A stretch of 64,000 bases of DNA from Rapana venosa. Its lineage: Eukaryota > Mollusca > Gastropoda > Neogastropoda > Muricidae. The notes beneath the pieces are model-generated. The model made no database searches. It worked only from the letters and a program-made list of their open reading frames with translations, and had not been told where the DNA came from. The position numbers were made by a program, and so were the translations under genes. Below, in pieces: positions 33,790 through 46,178 of this stretch (position 1 is the first letter of the stretch; each line of letters starts with the position of its first letter). The DNA lies in NCBI GenBank assembly GCA_028751875.1, contig CM054140.1, positions 14,794,247 to 14,858,246 on the forward strand, written 5' to 3'.

Positions 33790-33905
33790 TGCATGAATGA
33801 TATCTCTTATTCCAAAGGCTGTACATAAATATAAAGCTAAATTTATTAAAGGTGGCAGGAATGCTACATCCTAGAAGCAGAGTCTAAATACATGTGGTAA
33901 GGAGA
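33790..33905 (-). mobile_element. LINE remnant, C-terminal fragment
   Basis: The sequence parallels 52610-52720, where it follows the Cys/His knuckle of a LINE related to the 8.3-kb element. In the minus frame it reads FRLCF...LALYLCTAFGIRDI with stops. The match is clear between these two remnants but weak to intact elements. Confidence 0.45.
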
Positions 33906-34565
33906 GAGAGACAGACAGAAAGGCAGACAAGAGGTAGAGAGAGTATTTTCAGCTTTAAAAAATTACTTAAACAACTTTTCTTTACCCTTTAGAGCTGTAT
34001 GTAAGCTTACGAAAACCTGTAAGACAATATGAATTCTCTATGAATATTCATACATCATCATTCTGTGGCAACCACACAACAAATATCTTAAATGCTAATG
34101 CAATAACAAAGGTAATTTTTGTTTGTTTAAGGAAATGTGCCCCGAAAGAAAATTATTTTAAAGGGCATTGCTCGCACTTTTATCTGAATGTTTGTCTGCA
34201 TTTTTTGTTTGTTTTATCTCATCAGGATTTACCTCAGTGTGAAGAAATGTACCAGTGAATTCATCAAAGGCATGCAAACAGCATACACACTGTATGGAGA
34301 AGCTTGAAATCTTCCTCCCAAACAAGCAGGTGAGCAAACTAAACATAATACAAATTGAAAATGTCATCAGATAATAATAATATTGATTTTCACCATTATC
34401 ATCATCGATATCATCATCATCATTCAGAAGAAGACTAGTTCTTAACTTTTTTTCCTTTCAGTGAAATCACTATCGTGGTTTTATTTATGTTCCTGTTAGT
34501 TTATACACACTTTCAGCTGCTGCCAGTGACAATGTTACTATTGTAATAGTAGTAAAAACCCAAGT
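33906..34565. other. no recognised gene; short (GA)n and (ATC)n
   Basis: AT-rich sequence with GA/GACA repeats at 33901-33945 and ATC repeats near 34395-34420. Confidence 0.6.
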
Positions 34566-34571
34566 ATTATT

Positions 34572-35992
34572 ATAGACCTTCTTCCAGAGAGTCAATGTGG
34601 CTTTCGGAACAGGCAGCTCCAAGAGAAGTGTCAGGAACAAACCACTGACCTCTACTCCACCTTTGTCGGTCTGACCAAGGCCTTTGATACTGTTAGCAGA
34701 GAGGATCTATGGAGAATCATGTTGAAGTACGGCTGCCCAAGAAAATTCATCGCCATCGTACGTCAATTTCATGATGGTATGCTGGCCAGAGTACAAGACA
34801 ACGGAGAGGCATCTGAACCCTTCCCAGTCACCAACGGAGTGAAGCGGGGCTGTGTTCTTGCTCCCACCCTGTTCAGCCTCATGTTTTCGGCAATGCTGTC
34901 AGATGCGTTCAGAGATTCGGATGTTGGTGTCAGCGTCAGGTACAGGTATGATGGATCACTCTTCAATCTCAGGAGGCTTCAAGCAAAACCCAAGGTCTCA
35001 ACAGATATCATCAACGACTTCCTGTTTGCTGATGATTGCGCCCTCAATGCTGCTTCTGAAGCCGACATGCAAGACAGTGTTGACAAGTTCTCTGATGCTT
35101 GGGACAACTTTGGGTTGACAATCAGTACCAAGAAGACTGAGGTAATGCACCAACCAGCCCCAGGGAAGCCCTACGTTGAACCAAACATCTCCGTAAATGG
35201 ACATAGACTCAAAGCGTGGACAAATTTACTTATCTTGGCAGTACCCTCCCCCGCACAGTAGCCATTGATGATGAGGTCAACACCAGACTCGCCAAAGCAA
35301 GCGCTGCCTTTGGCAGACTTCGAAAGAATGTGTCGGGCAGGAGAGGCATCTCAACAGAAACCAAGATCAAGGTCTACAAAGCGGTAGTGCTCCCCACCCT
35401 GCTCTATGGCTCAGAGTCATGGACAGTCTACCAACGCCATGCTAAAAAGCTGAACCACTTCCACACCACCTGTTTGAGAAAACTGTTTGGCATCAAGTGG
35501 CAGGACAAGATCCCAGACACTGAGGTGCTCACTAGAGCAAACCTTCCCAGCATCCACACCATCCTCATGCAGACCCAGCTTCGCTGGGCAGGCCATGTAG
35601 TTCGCATGCCAGACCATCGGCTCCCCAAGAAACTTCTGTTTGGCGAACTTCAGCATGGAAAGCGCTCCCAGGGGGGCCAGAAGAAACGCTTCAAGGACAC
35701 TCTGAAAGCCTCACTGAAAACCTTCAACATTGAGATAAACTCATGGGAGCAGGCAGCAATGGAGAGGCCACAGTGGCGAGCACCTGTACGCAGTGGCGCC
35801 AAGGCCCACGAAGCAAACAGAATTGCGACAGCTGAGCAACGCAGGCAAGACAGGAAAGATAGAGCCTCCAAATCTCCAAAAGCAGCCACTGTACCCTGTC
35901 CATACTGCTCAAGAACTTTTCAAGCGCGGATTGGCCAAATAAATCATCTTCGCACCCACAGAAATGGACCCTCCCAATCCCAGGATGAATAG
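34572..35992 (+). pseudogene. reverse transcriptase of the 34.6-kb LINE
   Basis: Two frames (to 35261 and from 35216) overlap. A single-base loss near 35216, at the normal ..KAVDKFTYLG junction, explains the break. Motif A reads FVGLTKAFDTV, where the family norm has Asp in place of Gly, so a catalytic aspartate is gone. About ten residues are also missing after CGFR. Motif C (FADD) is intact. The C-terminal 258-residue frame is uninterrupted. Confidence 0.85.
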
Positions 35993-36032
35993 ATGGTCAT
36001 CATCGATCCCGATGGACGAAGAAGAAGGCTGA
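34572..36032 (+). mobile_element. 5'-truncated LINE with a zinc-finger C-terminus
   Basis: Starts within the reverse transcriptase and runs to a (GAA)n-like 3' end. The terminal TGGTCATCATCGATCCCGAT block sits directly after the stop, as in a LINE family that is common in aquatic invertebrates. The frame shows GVKRGCVLAPTLF, FLFADDCAL, YLGSTL, LLYGSESWTVY, LRWAGHVVRMPD, and a C2H2 finger (CPYC...HLRTH near 35900-35960). It is not functional: see the reverse transcriptase entry. Confidence 0.9.
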
Positions 36033-36179
36033 TTGCATTTATATTTGTCTTTATTTTTTCCATACTTTTGCCTGACGATTTTTTTCTTTAAAAACATATC
36101 AGTTAATGTCACATAATGAATAAAAAACAAAGGACAACTTTTCCTAAAGAAAAACACACTTTACTAACCAGTCAGCACA

Positions 36180-37482
36180 GACAGATTACTCTCATCCTAA
36201 GCAAAGCAGACAATATTGGCCAACAAAGAAAGACCTTGACCCACTACAACTTGTGAACAGGTCTGGAAGAGGTGTCCAAGATGCCAAACTATTCATTTTG
36301 AACAAGTTGTGCAGTCATTTAGAAACACCTGACTCTCATGCCAGAATATTGTTTGCTGACATTAGTTCAGCTTTCAGTACAATGCAGCCTCATGTTCTTG
36401 TTAGCAAAATACTTTTAAATGTTGACGTAGACAATAAACTTGTCCAATAAACTTGTTGGTCGGCTGATTGGATTTTTAACCAACAGACCACAGGGTGTAT
36501 TTGCCAACAAAATATCTTCATGGGTTAGATTTACTCGCACTGGTTCTCCACCATTTCTGTACATTCTATACACAGATGATTGCAGAAGCGGCTATGAAAA
36601 TTCCTTTCTGGTGAAATTTGTGGACGACAGTGCTCTTTTGTCTCTCTTATCTGGATCAGTCCTAGACCATGGTCCAGCCCTCACTGATTTGGTACATTGG
36701 TGTGATAAGGCTTATCTGGAGCTGTTTCTAAAACTAAACATCTTCCTGTCGTGTTCAGAGGATCAGGCACACTTCTGACAATATTATTATCCATAATCAA
36801 GAAGTTGAGAAATCTTTCAAGCTATAAGTATCTGGGAACTGTTTTTGACCACAACTTTGTTGTCAAAAAGGGACGCGCACGCGCGTGTATGTGTGTGTAT
36901 TTTCTAAGAAAGCTTAGCTCATTTTTTGTTGACGAAAAGATTCTTTCTTTATTTTACAAGTCTTACATAGAGAGTGTTCTAAGTTTTGCTTTCATTTGTT
37001 GGTATAACAACATTAGTGTTAAAAACAAAAATGGTATTCTGAGAATTGTGATAATCTGCTAAAATTAAAAAAAAGGGGGAAGAACAAGGAGGTCTCAAGT
37101 CTTTCTGTAATCAGGTGAATGTGTGTGTTTGTGTGAAAGGGGGGGGGGGGGGTGCTATGTGCACACATTCGCCTACTCATGAAAATAGGTGTGTCTTATT
37201 TTTGGCTCTTATATATATATATATTTAACATTGTATTGTTAAAGTGAAGAAATGTTCTGTGTGCTTGTGCCTGTGCCGGCGTGTGTGCATGCGTGTATGC
37301 GTGCGTGATTGTGTTTGATATTTTTATTTGAAGTTGTTTTGGAATGTTTAAACCAATAGGAAATGTAGCTGTCTTGTGTCTCTCGAGATTATGATTCGTA
37401 TAATTATGCCTGTCAGTATTGTAATTGCCCTTCATGGTATAATTAAAGTGTTTTTGACTTCACTTCACTTGACTTGACTTGA
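36180..37482 (+). mobile_element. decayed CR1/Rex1-like LINE with (TTGAC)n tail
   Basis: Three broken frames give LFADISSAFSTMQPHVLVSK (motif A), a shortened block ending YTDDCRSGYEN, VKFVDDSALLSLLSG (motif C), SYKYLGTVFDHN and LFYKSYIESVLSF. This order and wording are typical of Rex1-type elements. An untranslated region follows that contains (CA)n-type noise, and the element ends AATTAAAGTGTTTTTGACTT with ACTTG units (37455-37482). It abuts the previous LINE and probably predates or flanked it. Confidence 0.8.
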
Positions 37483-40400
37483 CTTACATACAAAAATACC
37501 ACTTTGTCATAAATAAAGCACACCCAAGAAGCTGAGGGCAAAGAAGGAATACATGAACTGATTGCCTTATTGTGAGTGTTGGAATTTATGCTGAACTAAT
37601 TTTTTAAGCACATAAAATTAGCCAATAAATACAGAAATATCACTATGTTCCACACAAAAGTACACAGAAACTACAGAAGCGCATATATACAACTTTCATT
37701 CTAAACAAAAGTGCAGAATATTAACCTACCTTCAACCTAATATATGCACAATATCAACCCACAGCACACAATATCAATCAACAATCAACACAATATCAAA
37801 CTAAACCACACAATATCAACCAAAAGCACATAATATCAACTTATCATCAACCTATCAATCTCATTACAACAGAAATGTAGCTTTTGTTGTAAATACAGGC
37901 TAACAATTAACCTGTAACCACAAAAAGACCATTTTCACCATAAACAAAAACGCAGACTATCAACCATTAACTACAGAAGAATGATTTTGGCCGAAACAAA
38001 ATCACAATATTAACCAACAACCACAAAAAACCGTTTTCACCTTAAACAAAAGCATGTTATATTAACCAATAACCCCAGAAACATACTTCTCACCCTAAAC
38101 AAAAAGACAGCATTCACAAGAAACGACAAAACAGATCATTTCCACCCTAAACAAAAGCATGCAATAATAACCAGTAAGAAGAGAAACAATTTTCACCCTA
38201 AACAAAAAACATAGCAGTAACCAAGAACAACAAAAAGATCATTTTAATCCTAAACAAAAACACAGAATAATAACCAATAACCACAGAAAAATAATTTTTA
38301 CCTAAACAAAAACATAGTATTAACCAATAACCACAAAAAGATCATTCGCACCCTAAACAAAAACACAAAATGATAACCAGTAACCACAGAAAAATAATTT
38401 TCATCCAAAACAAAAACATAGCATTAACCAATAACCACAAAAAGATACTTTTCCCCCTAAAGAAAAGTATGCAATATCAATCAATAATCACAAAATATTT
38501 TTTCATCCTAAACAAAACCACATAGTATTAACCAATAACAGCACAAAAATAAGTTTCACCTAAACAGAAACAAAACATTAACCAGCAACCACAGAAAGTG
38601 GTTTCACCCTATACAAAAGCACACAATATTAACCAATAGCATAAGAAATATAATATTCACTCCAAAGAAAAACATACAACATTAACCAATATCCACAGAA
38701 AGGTAATGGCATCCTGAACAAAAAGCAAAAACTTAAACAAAAAAATGCAATAATAACCAATAACCAGAAGGGTAATTTTCATCCTTAACAAAAGCACACA
38801 ATATTAAAAAAATAACACGAGAAAGGTGTTTTTTAACAAAAGCCCACAACATTAACCAAAATACAAAAAAAATGTAGTGTTAACTCCAAAGAAAAATACA
38901 CAATGTTAACAGAAAAGTAATTTTCACCCAAAACAAATTTAAAAAACCCACCCCCTGCAATATTTACCAATAAAAAGAGATATATAGTTTTAACCCTCAA
39001 CAACAACAAAAACCCCGCAATATTAACAAGTAACATCACAAAGTTAATTTTCACCCCAAACAAAAAAACCGCAATATTCAATATTAAGGAATAAAAACAG
39101 AAATATAGTTTTAACCCTCAACAAAAACACGCAAATTAACAAATAACATGAGAAAGGTCATTTTTCACCCTAAACAAAAACACGCAATATTAACAAATAA
39201 CATCACAGAGGAAATTTTCACCCTAAACAAAAACCGCAATATTAACGAATAACCACAGAAAGGTAATTTTCACCCTAATCAAAAACACACAATATTAACA
39301 AATAACGTGAGAAAGGTAGTTTTTACCGTAAACAAAAAAACCGCAATACTAAGAAAAAGTGGGGGAAAATGTCATTTGCCTAGGAAGACACTCCACAAGT
39401 TTACCTGGTCTGAATAATACTATTTGCATGTTCAGTTTTTTGGTTTGGGTGGTTTTTGTTGTTTTTTTCCCCCTTCTGTCTATGTCCTTATTTTATTTTG
39501 AATATTTCATTGCTTGCTATTGAAGATTCTTTTGTGAGATAGTTTTCTATTGTATAGTGATTCTCCATCAACATGCTCAGTTTCATTTCAGATGCCACGT
39601 AATTTCATTGCCTTTAATTATATCATGCAAAATGGAATTTTAAAAGAGTTTTTAAAAATGCAATACTAACAAATAACATTCAATATTAACCAACAGCATA
39701 AGAGAGGTTATTTCTACGCTAAACAAAAACAGCAACATTAGCTAATAACAACAAAAACGTAATTTTCACCCTAAACAAAAATACTCAGTATTAATCAATA
39801 ACCACAGAAATGTATCTTTTGTTACAAAGAAAAGCACCCTATGCTAACAGACAAAAATCCATTTCCACCTAAACAAAAGGCACACAGTATCAACCAATAA
39901 TTAGGGAAAGGTATCTTTTATCTTAAATGAAAACACGCAATATTAACCAATAACTACGAAAACGTACCTGTTTTAAAAATCTGATTTCAAAATATACTGT
40001 ATTAAACAATAATGACGGAAAATAACATTTTGTCTGAACAAAAGCACACAATATTCACCAATAATTGAGAAAAGCTACCTTTTATCTTAAACGAAAACAC
40101 GCAATATTTACCGGTAGACACAGTCAAATATCCGTTGTCTTAAGCGAAAACACACAATATTAACCCATAGACAGCATAAGATATCCTTTGTCTTAATTGA
40201 AAACACGCAATATTAACCCATAGACAGCATAAGATATCCTTTGTCTTAAAGGAAAACACGCAATATTAACCCATAGACAGCATAAGATATCCTTTGTCTT
40301 AAAGGAAAACACGCAATATTTACCCCTAAAGGCGGTATGATACCCTTTGTCTTCAACGAAAACATGGAGGAATTACCCATAGACAGCATAAGGTACCTTT

Positions 40401-40675
40401 GTACAAAGGAAAACACAAATTTACCCTAACGAATGCTAGGAAACATGGAGGATTTTTTAGTACTTTGACCAAAGAAATACACATTCTACCAATACTAGAA
40501 AGTGGGGTTTTTTGTCTTAGACAATGATAGCATTCTCAACAAACCACAAATGTATTAATCACAAATGTTGTTTACATAAGTTTCGTTAAAGAAAAACACA
40601 CAATAATTATCAACCAGAAACTAGATCTACAGAGCAGTACCTTTTGTCCAAAACAAAAACACCCTAATACTAATT

Positions 40676-40737
40676 GGGGGGGGGGGGGGGGGGGGATAGC
40701 ATAGCTGTTACAGCATTGCCCCCCCCCCCCCCCCCCC
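40676..40737. repeat. G(20)/C(19) inverted repeat
   Basis: Twenty G (40676-40695), a 23-base spacer with GCATAGCTGTTACAGC, then nineteen C (40719-40737). The arms could pair into a perfect hairpin. Confidence 0.9.
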
Positions 40738-40975
40738 TCCCCACTTCAACCACCACCAAGGCACTGGATAGAGATTCTTTTCCCCTGGAGTTAACTTCAG
40801 TACTGATTCCACTCCCGAAAAAGTCGTTGGGATAAGACTATGAATTGAGGCCCCCTGTTTAAATGCATGCAGAACATGTGCGCACGTTACAAGCCGTTTT
40901 ACCTTTAAAACAGGCGTTTCTGTCCTTTCATATAAGCCATTTTGTCGGTAAGAACGGATGGCAAACAAAACAAAA
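40690..40975 (+). mobile_element. SINE family 1, diverged copy
   Basis: Recognisable stretches are CCCCTGGAGTTAACTTCAGT, GATTCCACTCCCG, GACTATGAATTGAGGCCCC, ATGCAGAACATGTGCGCACG and AAGAACGGATGGCAAA. Divergence is higher than in other copies, and the head is disrupted by the G/C hairpin. It is inserted into the satellite. Confidence 0.7.
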
Positions 40976-41027
40976 CAAGCAAACAAATGAATATCATATA
41001 CTATATAAATGCATGAACGCTGGTGTC

Positions 41028-41085
41028 GTGTTTAGACATCATCCCCGAAGTCGGAATGCGGCTACCTTTATGGTGGGCAAAAACA
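41028..41085 (-). repeat. dispersed repeat family 3, reverse copy
   Basis: The reverse strand gives TTGCCCACCATAAAGGTAGC, CGCATTCCGACTTCGGGG, which matches 4318-4374 and 47890-47953. Confidence 0.55.
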
Positions 41086-41218
41086 AAAAAAAGCAAAAAT
41101 ATCACCACCAGTGAACCTCGACCCCTTGCAGAGGAAATAAAGAAAAACAAAACAAAAACCTAAATAATCACTGGAAGGATGGATACCTTTTGCCCCAAAG
41201 GACAGCTCATATATCTCC

Positions 41219-41245
41219 TCATCTATCTATCTATCTATCTATCTA

Positions 41246-41312
<67 letters not shown>

Positions 41313-41315
41313 GTA
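41219..41315 (+). repeat. (CTAT)n(TA)n microsatellite
   Basis: Seven CTAT units and about 30 TA units stand directly against the truncated SINE that follows. Confidence 0.95.
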
Positions 41316-41610
41316 TGATCTGCTGACCCCGGTTCGATTCTCGTTCAAGAGGATTTTTCCTCTGGAGTTAACTTCAGTGCCGACTCCACTACCCCCCAAA
41401 AGTCTTTCGGATGAGACTATAAACCGAGGTCCCCTGTGCGAACGCACGCAGAACATCTTGCGCACACGTTAAATCCTGTTCCGCTTTTCGGAAGAGTAGG
41501 CCATTGTGTGCCGGTGGGAACGGATGACAACATTTACAAAACTGCATACACACGGGGACTGGATAAAAAAAAAAAAGCACATGAGTGCTTATTCCATTAT
41601 CCTCGAAATA
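41316..41610 (+). mobile_element. SINE family 1, copy truncated in the tRNA-like head
   Basis: Begins GATCTGCTGACCCCGGTTCG (the B-box region), keeps TCCTCTGGAGTTAACTTCAG, CTTTCGGATGAGACTATAAA, GAACGCACGCAGAACATCTT, and ends ATTATCCTCGAAATAAAAG. The A-box half is replaced by the TA tract. Confidence 0.88.
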
Positions 41611-41762
41611 AAAGAGAGTAAAAATAAACTAGAGAAAAGTAATTAAGTTGTCCTTAGCAAAACCACAGGGAATTAACCAATATCACAGGAAGTAGCTTTT
41701 GTCTTAAAAAACCACACAGGCAACATTAAAAAAGAATAATGATAACAACTTCCCTTCCCCAC

Positions 41763-41765
<3 letters not shown>

Positions 41766-41806
<41 letters not shown>

Positions 41807-41850
41807 GTGTGTGTGTGTGTGTGGTGTGCCCGCGCGTGTGCCTGCACGCT
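41766..41850. repeat. (GT)n microsatellite in the satellite
   Basis: About 38 GT units with TGTTG breaks and a CGCGCG edge. It splits the degenerate satellite. Confidence 0.95.
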
Positions 41851-42150
41851 CCAAACAAAAGCACACATTTTAAACTCAAAACCACATAAAAGTAGTTGTC
41901 CCAAACACAAGCACACAATAATAACCAATACCACAGAAACTAACTTATGTTCCAAGCAAAGGCGCACAACATCAACCGATAAAGAGAGAAAGCTTATTTT
42001 GGTCTTCTAAACAAAACGCATTATTCACCTGTAACCCTTCACCCTTGAAATGTATTTTTTGTCCTGAATAAAAGCATACAATCCTAACTTGTACCACGAA
42101 AAGTGTCCTATATGAAAGCACTAACTATACACACATCTTAACTCCGAACA

Positions 42151-42370
42151 CCCCCCCCCCCCCCCCCCCCAGCTTCTACTGGAGCATCAGTGGTGGTCTG
42201 AGTGCAAGTCTTTTGAATGCGACAATAAACTGAGGTCTGCATAAAAGTTTCATTTAGCGCACGTAAAAGAATCATCTTCAACAAGAAAGCTGTCCCTGGC
42301 AAAAATATGTTTAAAAAAAGAAAAGAAAAAAAGCCACTCTCAGTAAGAAACAAACACAAGCAGACCGGAA
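42151..42370 (+). mobile_element. SINE family 2 fragment preceded by C(20)
   Basis: After a C run (42151-42170) the sequence reads TTTTGAATGCGACAATAAAC, TGAGGTCTGC, TTTAGCGCACGTAAAAGAAT and CTGTCCCTGGCAAAAATATG. This resembles widely distributed invertebrate SINEs with a GATGAGAC..TAAACCGAGGTC core. It differs from family 1 outside the core. Confidence 0.6.
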
Positions 42371-42673
42371 AAGAATGATTAACAACAACAACAACAAAAT
42401 TACACAATTTGGCTTAGCACTAGGCTAAACACCAGACCTAAGAAGAGAATTTTCCTTTAACCAACAAAAGGCACAGATTCAGATACACAAACCAAAGGTG
42501 GAAACTCCCACCCTCAACACAGAATCGATATTGGACAATAAACTTTTAAAAGAATAGTTTTGATCATAGTCTTAAGTTTGTGTTTGCTTATGTTCTTTTT
42601 AAAAATGCAACAATTATCATAAATATAACAAAATCGGAGCAAATCGTTGGATTAAAAAAAAAAAAAAAAAAAG

Positions 42674-42722
<49 letters not shown>

Positions 42723-42740
42723 TATATATATATCTACTGG
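42371..42740. other. unrecognised, with A(21) and (TA)n
   Basis: No gene. An A run (42653-42672) is followed by (TA)n (42677-42733). Confidence 0.7.
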
Positions 42741-42884
42741 GGGAAAGTACATCAGGCTGACAAAAAATGTTTCTTTTATCATATGCTGTAATGTATTTGC
42801 AGCCTGCCTACACCACACGAGCAGATCATTACGACGAAATAAAATGATGAAATGAAAGCAAAGATGAAATTTAAAAAGCCACCC

Positions 42885-43070
42885 CAAAACAACAACAACA
42901 ACAACAACAACAACACACAAACAAAAAAACACCCGTGATATACGACAGATGAGGAAGCCAAAATCAAGGAAAACAAAGCAGCCTTCCCCACCCCCACCCC
43001 ACCCCCCCCAACAAAAATCATAGACACGACCAGAAACAAATCATCAACAACCCCCCCCCCCCCCCCCACG
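42885..43070. repeat. (CAA)n and C-rich tracts
   Basis: CAA triplets (42888-42915), C/A-rich sequence (42985-43012), and a C run (43051-43067). The flanking 43071-43585 holds nothing recognised. Confidence 0.85.
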
Positions 43071-43580
43071 CTCCAGAAAAGACAATTTGCCGTATAGTTT
43101 CATTAACGTTAATGACTTTTTTAAAAAGTTGTTTTTTGGTGGTTTTTAAAAAATTGTTCCTTTTGCTTTTCAGTTGATGTTTTTTTCATGATTAGACTAC
43201 TTTTCCCCCCGCACATTTTTCAGTAGGACCTCCACCACCACCTCAAATTCTCACACACCCCTTATTTATATATTTTTTCTTGTCTAATATCACTGAGTGA
43301 TCAGACGTAAAATCGAAGACGACAACAACAACAAATTGCTGTTTCAAATATTCGCTTATTTACTTTTTCATGAAAATCTGAAGTGTAGCTGACGGTTTAG
43401 CACCAAAAAAAAAGTAACTCACTCAGTTACGAAATACCATCTAAAAAAATTTCTACTCGGGAATATAAGAAATGGTAACTGGAATGCTTTGCTGCACTAA
43501 AAGGCATCGCCATTAAACAAACGAAGGTAAATCAAACTACATAATGCCAGATATCCAATGGACAAAAATATACTCATGAC

Positions 43581-43584
<4 letters not shown>

Positions 43585-43618
<34 letters not shown>

Positions 43619-43726
43619 TTGAAGGTTCGTACATTCTTACCCATTCATAATAGGAGTCAGTGCTACAATACACAACTTAAACAGTAAGTGAAATCTCATC
43701 TTTACCAAAACACACACACACACACA
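43585..43726. repeat. two (CA)n tracts
   Basis: CA repeats at 43585-43615 and 43709-43727. The second runs straight into the SINE copy that follows. Confidence 0.95.
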
Positions 43727-43935
43727 TCCTTCGGATGAGACTATAAACCGAGGCCCCGTGTGCGAACGCATGCAGAACATCTTGCGCACACGTTAAATCC
43801 TGTTCCGCTTTTCGAAAGAGTAGGCCATTGCGTGCCGGTGGGAACAGATGACAAAATTTACAAAACCGCATACACACGGGGACTGGATGTAAAAAGCACA
43901 TAAGTGCTTATTCCATTATCTTCGATATAAAAAAA
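43727..43935 (+). mobile_element. SINE family 1, copy starting at the central block
   Basis: Starts CATCCTTCGGATGAGACTAT and continues to ATTATCTTCGATATAAAA. The start point is the same as in the copy at 59731. Confidence 0.9.
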
Positions 43936-44328
43936 ATATATAATAATTTTTATTTAAAAAATTTAAGCGTTTTGTGGCATACAAAGGCATACACATTTTG
44001 AAAAGAAAAAAGTAAATATTCCTATCCGACGATAGAAACATAATCAGTCCGAGCATTAAAGAAACATTCAGCCCATTCAGTACAATTACACAACAGAGTG
44101 CAAAACCATAATCACAGTCATGACAACAAAAGAAACACCATCTTCATGACAATGTCAGCGCGTGAAAAACAAAACAAAACGGCACCTTGCGTACTGGTAA
44201 AACAAATAGCAACAACAAATTCAAACCAAAGATAACAAAAGAAAACAGGTTAGTTCATCTGTAAAAAAAAAATTATTAATAAAAAGTATGTGTGTGTGTG
44301 TGTGTGTGTGCGTGTGTGTGTGTGTGTG

Positions 44329-44378
<50 letters not shown>

Positions 44379-44700
44379 TAGAGAGGGGGGATTAGAGAGA
44401 GAGCCTAGAAATATTGAAATAGTAACAAAAGTAACAAAACTCAACAATACCGAATAAACATTCTTTTACGTATCCACAAAATATCCAAATCAAAGCCACA
44501 AACGCTATCTAATTCGCCACACGAACAACACTATCACTGCAGCAATATGAAAATAAGAAACACAATCACACATAATGAATAAACAGCAACAAATCAAAGT
44601 AGAGAGAAAAGAAACAACAGGTCACAATTATTTACACACAAAGTTTTCAAAATTAAAAAAATATTGCCACAAGACAAGTCGGAAAGTACTACACCTTTGG
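43936..44700. other. no gene; (GT)n tract
   Basis: A/C-rich unrecognised sequence with a (GT)n tract (44287-44378) followed by GA repeats. Confidence 0.7.
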
Positions 44701-45300
44701 GCCATGATGAGTTTTTGTAAATGATAATTCCTAATACCTTGTGGGAGTAACTTCTTCCATGTGTGTCTTAAATGTAAAGAAAAAAGAAAAGTTTATAACC
44801 TGCCAATGTTAAACGCTTTTGTCTAGCTATTGTGGATATTTTATTTGATTTTCTAAACAAGAAAGGACGCCAGTATCTTAATATTTCTTTGTAAATCAGA
44901 CAACATGCAAATATAAGAAAGTTTCTGTGAACTGAAGTTTCATCAGCGAATAATTCGCAACCTGATTTGACATAAAGGCATAAAACGTTATCACTATAAA
45001 GACAGCGATGTCGACCAAGGATAGATCCCAGGGGTATACCATGTTTTATAATCTTTGGGGCAGATTTAGAGATTTGTTGCAAACTTGCTATTGGCGATTT
45101 GACAGCAATAAGGAACCGAAACTGACATTTTCAGATAAACTTCTTTATAGGATGGTTGTGGTTGTCATCGAAAGCTTTGACAGAGTCAGCAAGAATTACT
45201 CCAGTTACTTCTGTATAATTGTTGTTCAAAAGCCATTAATGTTATGTCATTAGATGAGCACAGTGTGACAAAAGAGTTTTATCTGAAGATTTAAAAAAAT
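44700..45300 (-). mobile_element. LINE reverse transcriptase remnant
   Basis: The minus strand gives VTGVILADSVKAFDDN (motif A-like), IIKHGIPLGSILG (the GxPxGSxLGP block) and LYVKSGCELFADETSVH (motif C, FADE for FADD). The order and spacing fit a jockey/CR1-type reverse transcriptase with stops and frame changes. The ends are not definable. Confidence 0.75.
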
Positions 45301-46134
45301 TCATGCCATACTTGTTTAATTAATTTAAGAAAGGTGTTTATTGATGGCCTTTGAAAGAAGTGACGATAAAGATATTGGTATATTATTCGTAGGGTCAAAG
45401 AGGTCACTGTGTAAAGATTATTACATTAGTAAGTAATTCTCTTGTTACTGATCCAGACAACTTAGTTATTTTACCATCCAGTTTATGAATATCCTTGGTC
45501 CCTGACTACTTCGGGGAATTAAGGGATCCAAATACTTATGGTATTTTTATACAAGAACATTTTCAGTAATCAATTTTTATTTACACAATATATTTATTTT
45601 TCCACTCATCCAGAAAGAAGTATTTACACAATATATGATCAAGTGTTCCGGATAATTTATTTTTCCACGCATCCAGAAAGATGTCAACTGTGCACTTCAA
45701 GTTTAATAACATCTATTTCAACCAAACAGCAGTCAAGTAAGAAAGTGAACGTGCACACAGCCCATATCAAGACTGCAAAGCACATCAAAACAACAAGGGA
45801 GAAAACCCTTCATACCCACAAATTTGGATACAAAGATCCAAACCACAAACGCATTCATACGACAGAACGCAATAGAAGCAAACCGAGGCAAAAAAGTTGA
45901 AACTACACATATGATAACTTAAAGGAGCAAGCTAAAATAAAGATAAAATCAATACAGAGAGAGAGAGCTATAATGTCAGATAATATTTTTATACAACTAA
46001 ATATCAAATGATACACAGGACAGTCGTCTAATATCACTCTGAGTGAAGAAACGTTAGATTAAAGAAAGAACGCAGACTACAACCAGCTGTACAGTAAACA
46101 CACACATGCCTGCCCGCGTGCCTACTTACATCAG

Positions 46135-46178
<44 letters not shown>

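Larger units (their letters stand above)
37490..42130. repeat. degenerate satellite, unit about 53 bp
   Basis: Tandem units follow the pattern CACCCTAAACAAAAGCACGC, AATATTAACCAATAACCACA, GAAAGGTAATTTT. Identity between units is low over most of the array, so it is old. Two or three units near 40140-40320 (AATATTAACCCATAGACAGC, ATAAGATATCCTTTGTCTTA) are almost identical and therefore recent. The array is interrupted at 39360-39660 (unrelated sequence), 40665-41620 (SINEs and microsatellites) and 41766-41850 ((GT)n). No reading frame persists. Confidence 0.85.

Noticed and set aside
37490..42130. CRISPR-like array (regular repeats with variable parts)
   Set aside because: Units are contiguous and diverge along their whole length with no constant repeat and distinct spacers. 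The DNA is clearly eukaryotic.
43677..43901. Recurring minus-strand peptide (HPVPVCMRFCKFCHLFPP-like) at several loci, suggestive of a small Cys-rich gene family
   Set aside because: Every instance is the antisense translation of SINE family 1 (also near 5551, 31376 and 41389). It is a repeat shadow.
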